Shown here one piece after another: positions 35,690-43,142 of a stretch of 64,000 bases of DNA. Every line of letters starts with the position of its first letter. Position 1 is the stretch's first letter. The notes beneath the pieces are model-generated. The model did no database searches and had not been told where the DNA came from. It saw only the letters and a list, made by a program, of their open reading frames with translations. Position numbers and translations under genes: made by a program. The stretch is from a bacterium (GTDB lineage Bacteria > Bacteroidota > Ignavibacteria > Kapaibacteriales > UBA7675): positions 1-64,000 of the forward strand of contig JAUIKM010000021.1 in the NCBI GenBank assembly GCA_030430495.1, given 5' to 3'.

Positions 35690-35968
35690 TTCTAAAATTG
35701 ACAGCAATGGCTTTTTTATGGCCGCTGAGATCGAGCGTGATTAAATCTCTCAGCGTACTAAAGAAACTCTCAGGACAATACAGGCTTCCGGCAGCCGCCC
35801 GGACGACCTAAAGGCCTTGGTAAAAGTAAGCTTGATCAATATCGGCGTGAGATCGATGCCCTCTTAGCCAAGGGAGCCACCAAGAGGTTTATTGCACGAC
35901 GTTTCAACGCCAGTGAATCCAATCTCCATCACTGGTTATCTCAAAGAGGTGTGTCCCACCATACCTAA
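35690..35968 (+). pseudogene. Degraded serine recombinase (resolvase/invertase) C-terminal part
   Basis: Reading from about 35693, the frame gives GFFMAAEIERD, a stop, then ISQRTKETL; this is the conserved end of the serine recombinase catalytic domain (AEIERDLISQRTKEAL) with a nonsense codon at 35741-35743 where Leu is expected. After a frameshift, from 35790, comes GRPKGLGKSKLDQYRREIDALL and an HTH (AKGATKRFIARRFNASESNLHHWL), the DNA-binding domain of the same family, stopping near 35968. With a stop codon, a frameshift and a missing N-terminus it cannot be functional. It suggests past site-specific integration here. Confidence 0.65.
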
Positions 35969-36024
35969 CCGTTCCTTTCTGTTCAAAATTACCCGCTGAA
36001 CCAAAGAGTGCAACTTGTCCAGCC

Positions 36025-37275
36025 CTAAAAATAAGTGCTGAACCCAAATAACCATGCTGCAGTTCTGGCAGGTGGGTTGTTTAGGATGTCTGTTTGCCAC
36101 TGGTAGCGATAATTCAACCTGAATACAGTTTGTGCTGAAGGCCTAAAGCTAATAGCCGGAGTAATCGCCCATAAATGCTCACCAATATCTGTACCTGTTT
36201 CGTCGAATGCACCTACATTCCAGTCTACATAATCCAACCGGAGAGAAAGGTTAAGAACAGCCTTTTCCCAATTAAATATTTCTCTTTTTAATACAGGCTG
36301 AACGATGTCAATAAAAGCCCCTTGTTGTTTGTTTCCATATTGTTGAGTGTAAGTTGACGGAACATCCACCATTACCCAAACCACTCCACCTACAACATAA
36401 GTCCCTGTTTTTTGAATGGTGGTATTCAGATCAACGGCAAAAACATCTAACCTTCTTTTCTCGTCAAGGTTTACCCCATCGTCCTCAAACTTGTTGTAAA
36501 CCCCACCCATGTAAGAAAGCCCAATTTCACCAATGTTCCGGTTTTTTATGGCTATTTTACCGTTCATTAAGGCCATGCCACTGTTATTTTCTTCAAAGCG
36601 TTCTTCATTCTCTTTGGTGGCTGGTAAAAAAGTTTTGTTTTCTTCATTGTCAATAATGCTATTATCGAACCCATTGGTTAAATAGGCTTCATAACCCAAC
36701 ACCCAATTCTCTCTGAATGTTTTTCCATACAGACCAAACCCGGCATTCGACCAGGTAGCAGGCAACATATTCACCGCTACATCAGGGCGTTCTACGAATT
36801 CCCATTTCGGGCCATCATGGTTTTGGTTAAATGCACCAATAGGGTTCATTATAATTCCACCCCTGAAATTCAGTGCCGGATGAAAAGCAACATCCATTGC
36901 TGCAAATTCTATCCCTATTTCCTTTGTGCCGTCCTCAAACTCCAGCTCCGCAAGAAACTTGATCCGCTTGGTGATAGAAGCCGACATAAACATAGTTAAC
37001 CTCCGTGCCTGGAACGACAAACCTTCCGACACTCCATCTTCCGAACTATAAAATGAATTAGCTTCCAGATATCCACCCAATGCCACCGGCATTTTATTCA
37101 CCGTTAAAAACGGACGGTTATAGGCAGCATCCATATTCATTAAAGAGCTTGTCGTATCAGTGGGAACACGGGTAATGAGCGAATCCAGTGTTTGTGCCTT
37201 CAAAGTGCATGATACGATTACAAACAGGCATCCAAGCACCCATTGTCTAGGATAAATAGATGTAAATATTATCAT
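36025..37275 (-). CDS. Outer-membrane porin-like beta-barrel (OprP/phosphate-selective porin type)
   Basis: A 416-residue protein with a signal peptide ending in KAQ, then a beta-rich sequence of alternating strands (LGGYLEANSFYSSEDG, LSFQARRLTMFMSASITKRIKFLAELEFEDG) and a C-terminal Phe (FGFSTYF) typical of outer-membrane barrels. The start of the barrel (G-Y-x-E plus RRxxL ... AELEFED) resembles phosphate-selective porin O/P relatives. It overlaps the end of the Rieske gene by 29 bp and is the last gene of that operon. Likely role: outer-membrane passage for the ion or ligand handled by the redox lipoproteins encoded upstream. Substrate not known. Confidence 0.7.
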   Translation of the reverse strand: MIIFTSIYPRQWVLGCLFVIVSCTLKAQTLDSLITRVPTDTTSSLMNMDAAYNRPFLTVNKMPVALGGYLEANSFYSSEDGVSEGLSFQARRLTMFMSASITKRIKFLAELEFEDGTKEIGIEFAAMDVAFHPALNFRGGIIMNPIGAFNQNHDGPKWEFVERPDVAVNMLPATWSNAGFGLYGKTFRENWVLGYEAYLTNGFDNSIIDNEENKTFLPATKENEERFEENNSGMALMNGKIAIKNRNIGEIGLSYMGGVYNKFEDDGVNLDEKRRLDVFAVDLNTTIQKTGTYVVGGVVWVMVDVPSTYTQQYGNKQQGAFIDIVQPVLKREIFNWEKAVLNLSLRLDYVDWNVGAFDETGTDIGEHLWAITPAISFRPSAQTVFRLNYRYQWQTDILNNPPARTAAWLFGFSTYF

Positions 37276-37687
37276 GATCAGTTTCAGTTTTAAATGTTTT
37301 TAAATTTTGATCTGCAGGGCCTTCCAAAACCTTCCCGGTTGTAGAAAATTCGCTGCCATGACAAGGACAGCTATAAATACCGCCTCCCACATTCAGCTCA
37401 CAACCATTGTGGGTGCATTTAAGCAGGGAAGCGATGTATGTGTCTTTATTTGTCTTATACAAACAAACAGGAAAACCCATTCCGTCTGTTTTCAGCAGGA
37501 CAAAATCACGGCTCACCTGTTTGTCTTCCTTCACCTTCATAAACTCAGATTGGGCAACAATGAGCCTGCCTGGTTCACGGATAAAAGCTGCATAATGGAT
37601 AGCTCCGCAAGACTGTAACAACGAAGCTCCTAAAGGAAAACCGATAGCAGAGTAACAACAGGTTTTTATGAATTTTCTGCGTTCCAT
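37247..37687 (-). CDS. Rieske [2Fe-2S] lipoprotein
   Basis: A 146-residue protein beginning MERRKFIKTCCYSAIGFPLGA with a possible lipobox LLQSC near residue 27. The Rieske cluster motifs are complete: CTHNGC (with C-x-H) and CPCHGSEF. It is not followed by a cytochrome b gene, so this is not a bc1 complex. The gene starts 1 bp after the stop of the di-heme protein gene and overlaps the porin gene, so the three are co-translated. Electron transfer between the di-heme protein and another partner in the periplasm is the likely job. Confidence 0.85.
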   Translation of the reverse strand: MERRKFIKTCCYSAIGFPLGASLLQSCGAIHYAAFIREPGRLIVAQSEFMKVKEDKQVSRDFVLLKTDGMGFPVCLYKTNKDTYIASLLKCTHNGCELNVGGGIYSCPCHGSEFSTTGKVLEGPADQNLKTFKTETDHDNIYIYLS

Positions 37688-37688
37688 T

Positions 37689-38885
37689 TTATAGCGATTC
37701 CAGGAATTTGATAAGTTGCTCCTTTTCAGTGCTGGTAAGCAGTGTATAATTGGTTTTGGACTGCTCGGCTTCACCACCGTGCAATAATATGGCTTCGTCA
37801 ATACTCATGGCACGGCCATCGTGTAATAAGAAATATGCGCCTCCCTGTGCATCTTTAGATAAGCCTATTCCCCAAAGCGGTGGTGTTCTCCATTCAGAAG
37901 TCAGGGCGTACCCTTCTGTATAACCATCGTCCAGGCCAGGCCCCATATCGTGCAATAGCAAGTCGGTGTAAGGATGGAACTCTTTGTTTGAAAGTGCGCT
38001 GATTGGCGAAGATCCCGTAGTTAATGTGGGAGTATGGCAAGACGCGCACTGAATGTCAGAGAAAATCTGCTTACCGTCCAGTACATCAGGGTTGTCTTGA
38101 TCTCGTTGAATGGGAGCTTTTAAAGTTTTCAGATAAAACACCACATCATGTACTGTTTGGGTGCTTACCTCCGGATCCACTTCCAATTCACTGTACGGGT
38201 CTATGGGTTCAAACAATGAGGTAACACCCATATCCTGGTTATAGGCTCCTGACGTTTGATGCAATAGATCATAGGCTGCTGCTTTTTTTCCAAATCTTGA
38301 AATATACCTTCCGTTTCGAGAAAGGCTGTTTGGGCGGAGCGTAACATAGTTGGGTATCGTATTCCAGTGGAGCCGTCCGCTAATACCATCACCGTCTGAA
38401 TCATCGGGGTCAGCTAATGCAATTAGGTCGGCATCACTTACTGCATCTAAAAAGCCTAAGCCTGAAACAGCAGGAGCTATCAAGTCCGTTGAAGTAGCAC
38501 CGGCTGGAAGCTGTTCGGGTTGAAAGCCAGGTATGGCCTTGTGCTGTAACTGCGGACCACCCAGGGCGAGAAACTGATTCCCCAATGTATCGGGCTGCCC
38601 AAAACGAGTGAATTTTACAAACGGTGTTCCCTTCCCATCACCCGCATGACAACTGGCACATTGATTGGCAACGAAAATGGGTCCCAAGCCTTTTTCAACG
38701 GTAAACACTTCGCCAAAAGCCTCATCTCCTTTAAGAAATTGGGCCTGTTCTTCTGCATTCAACCCTTCCATAGGGCCATCTAACAACGAGTTTTCGTCTG
38801 GTGCAGGGGGCATTGTTTTATCGCAAGAAACTGCGATAACCGCCAGAAGAAACACGATAGATGTAAAAGAAAATGTATTTTTCAT
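37689..38885 (-). CDS. Di-heme oxidoreductase-like lipoprotein (DUF1111/CxxCH family)
   Basis: A 398-residue protein with a lipoprotein signal (MKNTFSFTSIVFLLAVIAVSC) and two heme-c motifs CASCH (about residues 82 and 291). The rest matches the di-heme thiol-oxidoreductase-like family (GPIFVANQCASCHAGDGKG; DPDDSDGDGISGRLHW; IFSDIQCASCHTPTL; WRTPPLWGIGLS; LLHDGRA; ALLHGGEAEQS). Known relatives are often found with imelysin-type iron-uptake proteins in iron-regulated operons. Here imelysin is absent and a Rieske lipoprotein and porin follow instead. A DtxR-like operator lies 30 bp upstream, so metal control is expected. Confidence 0.87.
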   Translation of the reverse strand: MKNTFSFTSIVFLLAVIAVSCDKTMPPAPDENSLLDGPMEGLNAEEQAQFLKGDEAFGEVFTVEKGLGPIFVANQCASCHAGDGKGTPFVKFTRFGQPDTLGNQFLALGGPQLQHKAIPGFQPEQLPAGATSTDLIAPAVSGLGFLDAVSDADLIALADPDDSDGDGISGRLHWNTIPNYVTLRPNSLSRNGRYISRFGKKAAAYDLLHQTSGAYNQDMGVTSLFEPIDPYSELEVDPEVSTQTVHDVVFYLKTLKAPIQRDQDNPDVLDGKQIFSDIQCASCHTPTLTTGSSPISALSNKEFHPYTDLLLHDMGPGLDDGYTEGYALTSEWRTPPLWGIGLSKDAQGGAYFLLHDGRAMSIDEAILLHGGEAEQSKTNYTLLTSTEKEQLIKFLESL

Positions 38886-38914
38886 GGCAGTTATACTCCA
38901 TATCCTAATGAAAA

Positions 38915-38932
38915 GATTAGGCAAATCTAATC
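38915..38932. promoter_or_regulatory. DtxR-type operator between the di-heme operon and the DtxR gene
   Basis: GATTAG (38915-38920) and CTAATC (38927-38932) form a perfect inverted repeat around GCAAAT, giving GATTAGGCAAATCTAATC. The shape (TTAG-type half-sites) fits DtxR/IdeR/MntR boxes. It lies 30 bp from the di-heme start codon and just upstream of the regulator's promoter, so it can control both directions. Confidence 0.65.
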
Positions 38933-38938
38933 ATTATG

Positions 38939-38971
38939 TTTGAAGTATCTAATTATTTTTCTGTATTTTTG
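38939..38971 (+). promoter_or_regulatory. Bacteroidota-type promoter of the DtxR gene
   Basis: TTTG at 38939-38942 and TATTTTTG at 38964-38971 match the Bacteroidota -33/-7 elements (TTTG and TAnnTTTG) at a spacing of 21 bp, and end 17 bp before the ATG. This supports a Bacteroidota source for the island. Confidence 0.5.
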
Positions 38972-38988
38972 TGAAAAAGTATGGCTAA

Positions 38989-39654
38989 ATGGGACCAAGC
39001 AAAACCGAAGAAGATTACTTAAAGGCAATTTATAAGCTCTCCAAGGTTCAACCCAAAGGAGTTGCTACAAAATCCATAGGTGATTTACTAAATCTAAAAC
39101 CACCTACGGTTTCTGACATGTTAAGAAAACTTGGAGATAAAAAATTCATCAAATATGCCAAGTATAAAGGGGTTACCCTGACCAACGAGGGAGAAAGGAT
39201 TGCGCTCAAAATTATCCGTAAACACCGACTGTGGGAAACCTTTCTGGTGGATCACTTTAAATTCAAATGGGATGAAGTACATGACATTGCCGAACAATTA
39301 GAACACATTGATTCTGCAAGACTCGTTGAACGGTTAGATGAGTTTCTGGGATTTCCGAAATTTGACCCACATGGAGATCCAATTCCTGATAAGGACGGCG
39401 TTATAGTACCTCGGCATGATATAACTTTAGACCAAATTAAAAAGGGTCAAAAGGCAGTATTGGTTGGTGTAAAAGACCATTCGACTGAATTTTTAAAATA
39501 TTTGGAAAGCATTTCGCTCACATTGGACACAGAAGTAAAAGTAATTAACGTGATCAATTATGATAAGTCAATCGTTGTTAAGGCAGGAAATCATTCAGAA
39601 AGAAATCTATCATTCCAGGTTTCTAAAAACATTATCGTTCAACGAAACCAGTAA
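38989..39654 (+). CDS. DtxR/MntR-family metal-dependent regulator
   Basis: A 221-residue protein with an N-terminal winged helix (TEEDYLKAIYKLSK; TKSIGDLLNLKPPTVSDMLRKLGDKKFIKYAKYKGVTLTNEGE), the metal and dimer region (IIRKHRLWETFLVDHFKFKWDEVHDIAEQLEHI, with conserved H-x3-E and H-x3-E-x2-E-H) and a C-terminal SH3/FeoA-like domain (IKKGQKAVLVGVKDHS ... ). The choice between Mn2+ and Fe2+ cannot be made from sequence. It is divergent from the di-heme/Rieske/porin operon with the operator in the shared promoter region, so autoregulation plus control of that operon is likely. Confidence 0.9.
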   Translation: MGPSKTEEDYLKAIYKLSKVQPKGVATKSIGDLLNLKPPTVSDMLRKLGDKKFIKYAKYKGVTLTNEGERIALKIIRKHRLWETFLVDHFKFKWDEVHDIAEQLEHIDSARLVERLDEFLGFPKFDPHGDPIPDKDGVIVPRHDITLDQIKKGQKAVLVGVKDHSTEFLKYLESISLTLDTEVKVINVINYDKSIVVKAGNHSERNLSFQVSKNIIVQRNQ

Positions 39655-39669
39655 TTCCTTCTATTAGAG

Positions 39670-39709
39670 TTTTATCACGCACTTTGTGATTGCTTTGATT
39701 GAAACTCCA
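39670..39709 (+). repeat. 40-bp direct repeat, right copy
   Basis: Matches 35381-35420 (35 of 40 positions, same orientation). It begins 16 bp after the DtxR stop codon and contains the imperfect inverted repeat ATCAC / GTGAT. Candidate right end of a 4.3-kb segment. Confidence 0.75.
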
Positions 39710-39792
39710 ACGGTCAATGTCGGTAAATTGCCCTATTTTCAACACTAAATTTGAGCTGTGCTCAAATTATCAGTGCATTCACTCTTTTCACA

Positions 39793-39814
39793 CTGTACTC
39801 CCATTGGAGTACAG
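39793..39814. terminator. Bidirectional terminator-like hairpin between convergent genes
   Basis: CTGTACTCC (39793-39801) and GGAGTACAG (39806-39814) form a perfect 9-bp stem with a 4-base loop, between the converging DtxR and CDF genes. No long T-run flanks it. Confidence 0.5.
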
Positions 39815-39848
39815 CTTCTCCTGGCTACTTATCCAAGAACTCCGGAAC

Positions 39849-40640
39849 TCATAATTTTAATATTCGGTAGGCCCCTTGTGCTACTATCACGAACACAACT
39901 CCGCCGATAATCAGATCAGGTATACTTGAACTTAACCAGTTTACAAGTAGTCCAGCTACAATGACGCCTGAATTAATGATGATGTCATTTGAAGTAAAAA
40001 TCATGCTTGCCCGCATATGGGCTTCTCTACTTTTTCCTTGTTGCAGTAAGTAAAGGCAAATACTATTTGCAACCAATGCTGTGATTGAAACAAGTATCAT
40101 CGTGCTAAAGTCAGGCATGCTCTCAAGACCAACCGAACGCCGCACAACTTCCAGAAATCCAATTGTAGCCAAAATAATTTGAAAGTACCCGGCAAACTTC
40201 GCAACACGACGCTTTCTTTCGGCGGCACCTCTAACAGCAAATAGAGCAAGCCCATAAACAATACTGTCGGCAAGCATATCCAAACTGTCGGCAACCAAGC
40301 CCATTGAACTGGCTACGAGTCCGGCTATGATCTCAATGGCGAAAAATGAAGCATTAATGATCAGAACCGTCCACAAAAGCTTCCTTTCTTTGCCTTGCTG
40401 ATTGTAAGTTGCAAGAACTACATCACTTGACTTGGTTGAAATCAATGTGGTATTGAGTCTTAAACTCTCTAAGGCTGCAAGTATAGGCTCCGCTTGTCCG
40501 GTATGGTGCACCTTTAGCTCGCGTTGCGGAATATCAAACTCCAATGCTTGTATTTGATGAAACTCTTCCAGCTTCATCCGGATCATTTGTTCTTCAGATG
40601 GGCAATCCATTTTGGTTATTTTGAAGGTTGACGCTTTCAT
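39849..40640 (-). CDS. Cation diffusion facilitator with N-terminal HMA-like domain
   Basis: A 263-residue protein. Residues 1 to about 65 form an HMA-like fold in which the usual M-x-C-x-x-C is replaced by MDCPSEEQMIRMKL. Residues of about 85-263 are a CDF transporter with six hydrophobic segments; the metal-site residues appear in VADSLDMLADSIVYG (the D-x3-A-D type site) and later in IFTSNDIIINSG. CDF proteins export divalent metals in exchange for protons. Similar MDCPSEE-CDF proteins occur in Bacteroidota metal-resistance loci. Last gene of a minus-strand run with two exported proteins, facing the ArsR-MerTP operon. Confidence 0.82.
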   Translation of the reverse strand: MKASTFKITKMDCPSEEQMIRMKLEEFHQIQALEFDIPQRELKVHHTGQAEPILAALESLRLNTTLISTKSSDVVLATYNQQGKERKLLWTVLIINASFFAIEIIAGLVASSMGLVADSLDMLADSIVYGLALFAVRGAAERKRRVAKFAGYFQIILATIGFLEVVRRSVGLESMPDFSTMILVSITALVANSICLYLLQQGKSREAHMRASMIFTSNDIIINSGVIVAGLLVNWLSSSIPDLIIGGVVFVIVAQGAYRILKL

Positions 40641-40703
40641 GTATTCCTATGCTTCGTGTAGCGGATTAACTTGGTACGATATTGGAGCACCCCTAAAATG
40701 GCT

Positions 40704-41708
40704 CTACAGCAAGTTGCGCAGTTCATTTACAAAGACTCGCTCATTTAATCTACGTTGTGGCTCTGCACCTGTCTCTCCACTCAGTTGGTGCATCCAAAAC
40801 GTCGGCTTTGGCGGTGGCGCACCTTCTGACCAGTGAATCCCCGGTGCATAGATGAGATAGACATCCCATGCCGTGGGATAATCAGAGTTGAGTTTAAGCG
40901 GCGCTTTAAACAGTTTACCAGCGAGCATCTCCGCATCCCAGAAGTGTGTCCAACGCGTGTGGTCCGCTTCACGTGCCAGTGACTGCGCCTCAGGCAACGC
41001 TCCCCAAGCGTTGATACTGATCCAAACGATAATTCCAGCCAGTTCATTTGTCTCAGGAAACTCATCGGCGAAAATTCGGTTCATCATTCGTTGCCCATTG
41101 ACGCATGCTTTACAGGCTGGATTGGGAATGGATAACACACGCACCTTACCGGAGGCACTGTTAAACGTGTGACGTAGTTCATGCACAGAATCATTAAGCT
41201 CAACGAGATTTTGCTTAGGTGCGGCAAGTGCCTGGTCCGTCGGCTCAATATCACAGGTCACCCCCGGTCCGCTCATTGTAAACGTCGATTCCATTTCCAA
41301 ACCGGCATCGCGCATCGCTTGGAAAATCTCTCGATACCTGTCCATACTATCGAGCCTCAATCGGCAAATGCCGCTGGCAACGTCGATGCTAAAACTATAC
41401 ACCCCAGGCTCGCTGCTTAGCACGGAATGAATACGTGCCGAATCTACTCCGGAGTGCATATTTAACAGAGTAAATTCCAAACTAAACGGCGCAGAGTCCG
41501 GAACATGCGCGGCGTCCTGTGGTGTATTTAAGCTTGGATTGCTCAATATTTTCGCAGCTTCGGTTTCTGCCGGAGGGCTATCGCAAGCCTTTAAAGTTAA
41601 CACAAGAAGCGCTGTAATGCACCAAATCCATGCCCAAAGCCGATTTGATCTTGCTTTAAACCTACCTGCAAACATTGCAAGAAAGTGAAATTGGTCTGGT
41701 TGTTTCAT
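40704..41708 (-). CDS. Exported HMA-like plus thioredoxin-like protein of the mercury-type module
   Basis: A 334-residue protein with a membrane anchor or lipoprotein signal near residues 25-48 (WAWIWCITALLVLTLKAC). A region of about residues 75-145 (FTLLNMHSGVDSARIHSVLSSEPGVYSF ...) has HMA-like spacing without Cys ligands. The C-terminal half is thioredoxin-like with a C-x-x-C motif (NPACKACVNGQRMMNRIF) and a later WTHFWDAEMLAGKLF and WDVYLIYAPG. It may reduce or shuttle thiol-bound metal in the periplasm. Start at ATG 41708 (MKQPDQFHF); the longer frame to 41789 is less likely. I know related proteins only as uncharacterised; the function is inferred. Confidence 0.6.
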   Translation of the reverse strand: MKQPDQFHFLAMFAGRFKARSNRLWAWIWCITALLVLTLKACDSPPAETEAAKILSNPSLNTPQDAAHVPDSAPFSLEFTLLNMHSGVDSARIHSVLSSEPGVYSFSIDVASGICRLRLDSMDRYREIFQAMRDAGLEMESTFTMSGPGVTCDIEPTDQALAAPKQNLVELNDSVHELRHTFNSASGKVRVLSIPNPACKACVNGQRMMNRIFADEFPETNELAGIIVWISINAWGALPEAQSLAREADHTRWTHFWDAEMLAGKLFKAPLKLNSDYPTAWDVYLIYAPGIHWSEGAPPPKPTFWMHQLSGETGAEPQRRLNERVFVNELRNLL

Positions 41709-41827
41709 GACAATTGTTTTCCAAGACTTTGCCTTGGCGAGTTGTAAACTGTTGCGATCGCGTTTCCACTCCAGATACAAACCCAGCAATTCACAATTAA
41801 AATTCGGCTGTTCGAATTCAATTTTTT

Positions 41828-42514
41828 TTAGCGCCCCATCTGGCCCATAATTTCTGTCACAACATCCTCGCCTAACAATTCACCGCAGGCAACAACCAAC
41901 TCCTGTTGCATTTCCAGATTGGCCTGCTCACTGTCTTCACCGTGCATGCGCTCGGCAAGATGGTCGTCGGTGTACCACTTTTCAAATACCGTTTTAACAC
42001 TTGCAACGACCTTGGCTCTTAACCCCGATTCAAGTGGGTGATAATTCTCAATCATTCCCGCAACTCTTTCAGCGACGATCCCCGCTTCCTCCCTGCTCAG
42101 CTGATCGACTTGACGTCCACGATACCAGACACCTTCCTCTCCAAAATGTTCCAGTAACTGCGAGCGGCGTTCCGCATCATTAACTTTTGTAGCGTCCAAT
42201 TCGTGGCGTTGAAACGTTGAATCGATGAACGCTATTTTGTCATCGTCCTTGGCGGTTTCGTTCCAAATAACGGCAATAACAGTGCCACTGCGATTCAGCC
42301 AAGCTTCGACGACCAGCTTATCCCTTTCCAGATCGAGCAAAACCGGTTTGGAGCGGCTACCGCATCCAATGCTGGGGGCAGCGTTACACACAAGAGGAGC
42401 CTCGTAAAAGTCCAGCAGTGTCGTGTCTTGCTTGGACATGTTGGCATTCAGGGAAAAAATCAGAGATACGACCAAAACAGTAACAAATCCATAAAGAGCA
42501 GTATTTTTCTTCAT
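41828..42514 (-). CDS. Exported protein of unknown function with paired Cys, mercury-type module
   Basis: A 228-residue protein with a signal peptide or anchor (MKKNTALYGFVTVLVVSLIFSL). A conserved-looking block follows: YEAPLVCNAAPSIGCGSRSKPVLLDLE, with two Cys in C-x6-C spacing, then beta-alpha sequence and a charged helical C-terminal half (YHPLESGLRAKVVASVKTVFEKWYTDDHLAERMHGEDS). I recall similar C-x-A-P-x-I-G-C-G-S-R proteins beside metal-resistance genes, but no function is known. First gene of the minus-strand operon; the ArsR-type palindrome lies 198 bp upstream of its start. Confidence 0.6.
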   Translation of the reverse strand: MKKNTALYGFVTVLVVSLIFSLNANMSKQDTTLLDFYEAPLVCNAAPSIGCGSRSKPVLLDLERDKLVVEAWLNRSGTVIAVIWNETAKDDDKIAFIDSTFQRHELDATKVNDAERRSQLLEHFGEEGVWYRGRQVDQLSREEAGIVAERVAGMIENYHPLESGLRAKVVASVKTVFEKWYTDDHLAERMHGEDSEQANLEMQQELVVACGELLGEDVVTEIMGQMGR

Positions 42515-42711
42515 TTTATCGTCTACAACTGGATTTGAAGTTCAGACTTTGTACCAACACGTGGACCGTGAACGAGAGTGATTCGTGTTGACTCTTTCGT
42601 CCGAACGTTCAGATGTGGATGCTCACCAGTTAACGGTACCGACAAATTGTCCGAATTGCGACCGACGCTTGCTGTGAGCAAAAATTAGAGTTGGATAAGC
42701 TCCGTTATTTA

Positions 42712-42729
42712 AGTACTTTCTAAAGTACT
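42712..42729. promoter_or_regulatory. ArsR/SmtB-type operator between the divergent operons
   Basis: AGTACTTTCTAAAGTACT has perfect 8-bp arms around CT. It lies 38 bp upstream of the ArsR-family gene and in the shared upstream region of the minus-strand operon. Flanking TTA and AAT extend the dyad loosely. ArsR/SmtB proteins bind such AT-rich imperfect palindromes and release them on metal binding. Confidence 0.65.
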
Positions 42730-42767
42730 AAATTAATTGCAGTCTTCTTAATTCCTGGATAATAAAA

Positions 42768-43142
42768 ATGGCTGAAACTTGCGTTCGTGAAAAGGCCGAT
42801 GTGAATAAAATCAAGCGCTGCCGTTCGGAAATTGAGAACAAGGCTGCCGAAATATGCTCAACAGCAGCGATCATGCGCTTGGCCGGTAATGAAACACGCC
42901 TACAAATTTTGTATCTACTCGCGTTGGAGCGAGAACTTTGCCCCTGTGACCTCAGTGATATCCTGGGTCTGAGTATGTCGGCGATATCGCAACATTTACG
43001 GAAGCTCAAAGATGGGAATTTGGTCATTCATCGCAAGCAAGCCCAAACAGTGTTTTACGGAATCGCTCCGCAGTACCGCGTCACATTGTCGGTGTACTTT
43101 CAGACGTTTAGTAATATATCTGCCGGAGTTGAGGCGGTATGA
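42768..43142 (+). CDS. arsR: ArsR/SmtB-family metal-sensing repressor
   Basis: A 124-residue winged-helix repressor. Two N-terminal Cys (C5 in ETCVREK and C17 in IKRC) and the pair ELCPCDL in the recognition region are possible metal ligands, as in CadC/SmtB relatives. The HTH is LCPCDLSDILGLSMSAISQHLRKLKDG. Proteins with this ELCPCDL-type segment are found ahead of MerT-type transporters in Bacteroidota. It overlaps merTP by 4 bp (ATGA), so the two are co-translated. The sensed metal is most probably Hg2+ or another soft metal; Cd/Zn is possible. Confidence 0.85.
   Translation: MAETCVREKADVNKIKRCRSEIENKAAEICSTAAIMRLAGNETRLQILYLLALERELCPCDLSDILGLSMSAISQHLRKLKDGNLVIHRKQAQTVFYGIAPQYRVTLSVYFQTFSNISAGVEAV

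Larger units (their letters stand above)
35282..36024. other. Intergenic region with a direct repeat and a recombinase remnant
   Basis: Contains the 40-bp direct repeat copy at 35381-35420 and a degraded serine recombinase at about 35690-35968. Otherwise no intact gene. The stretch 35421-35690 may hold further recombinase remains but I could not align it confidently. Confidence 0.4.
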
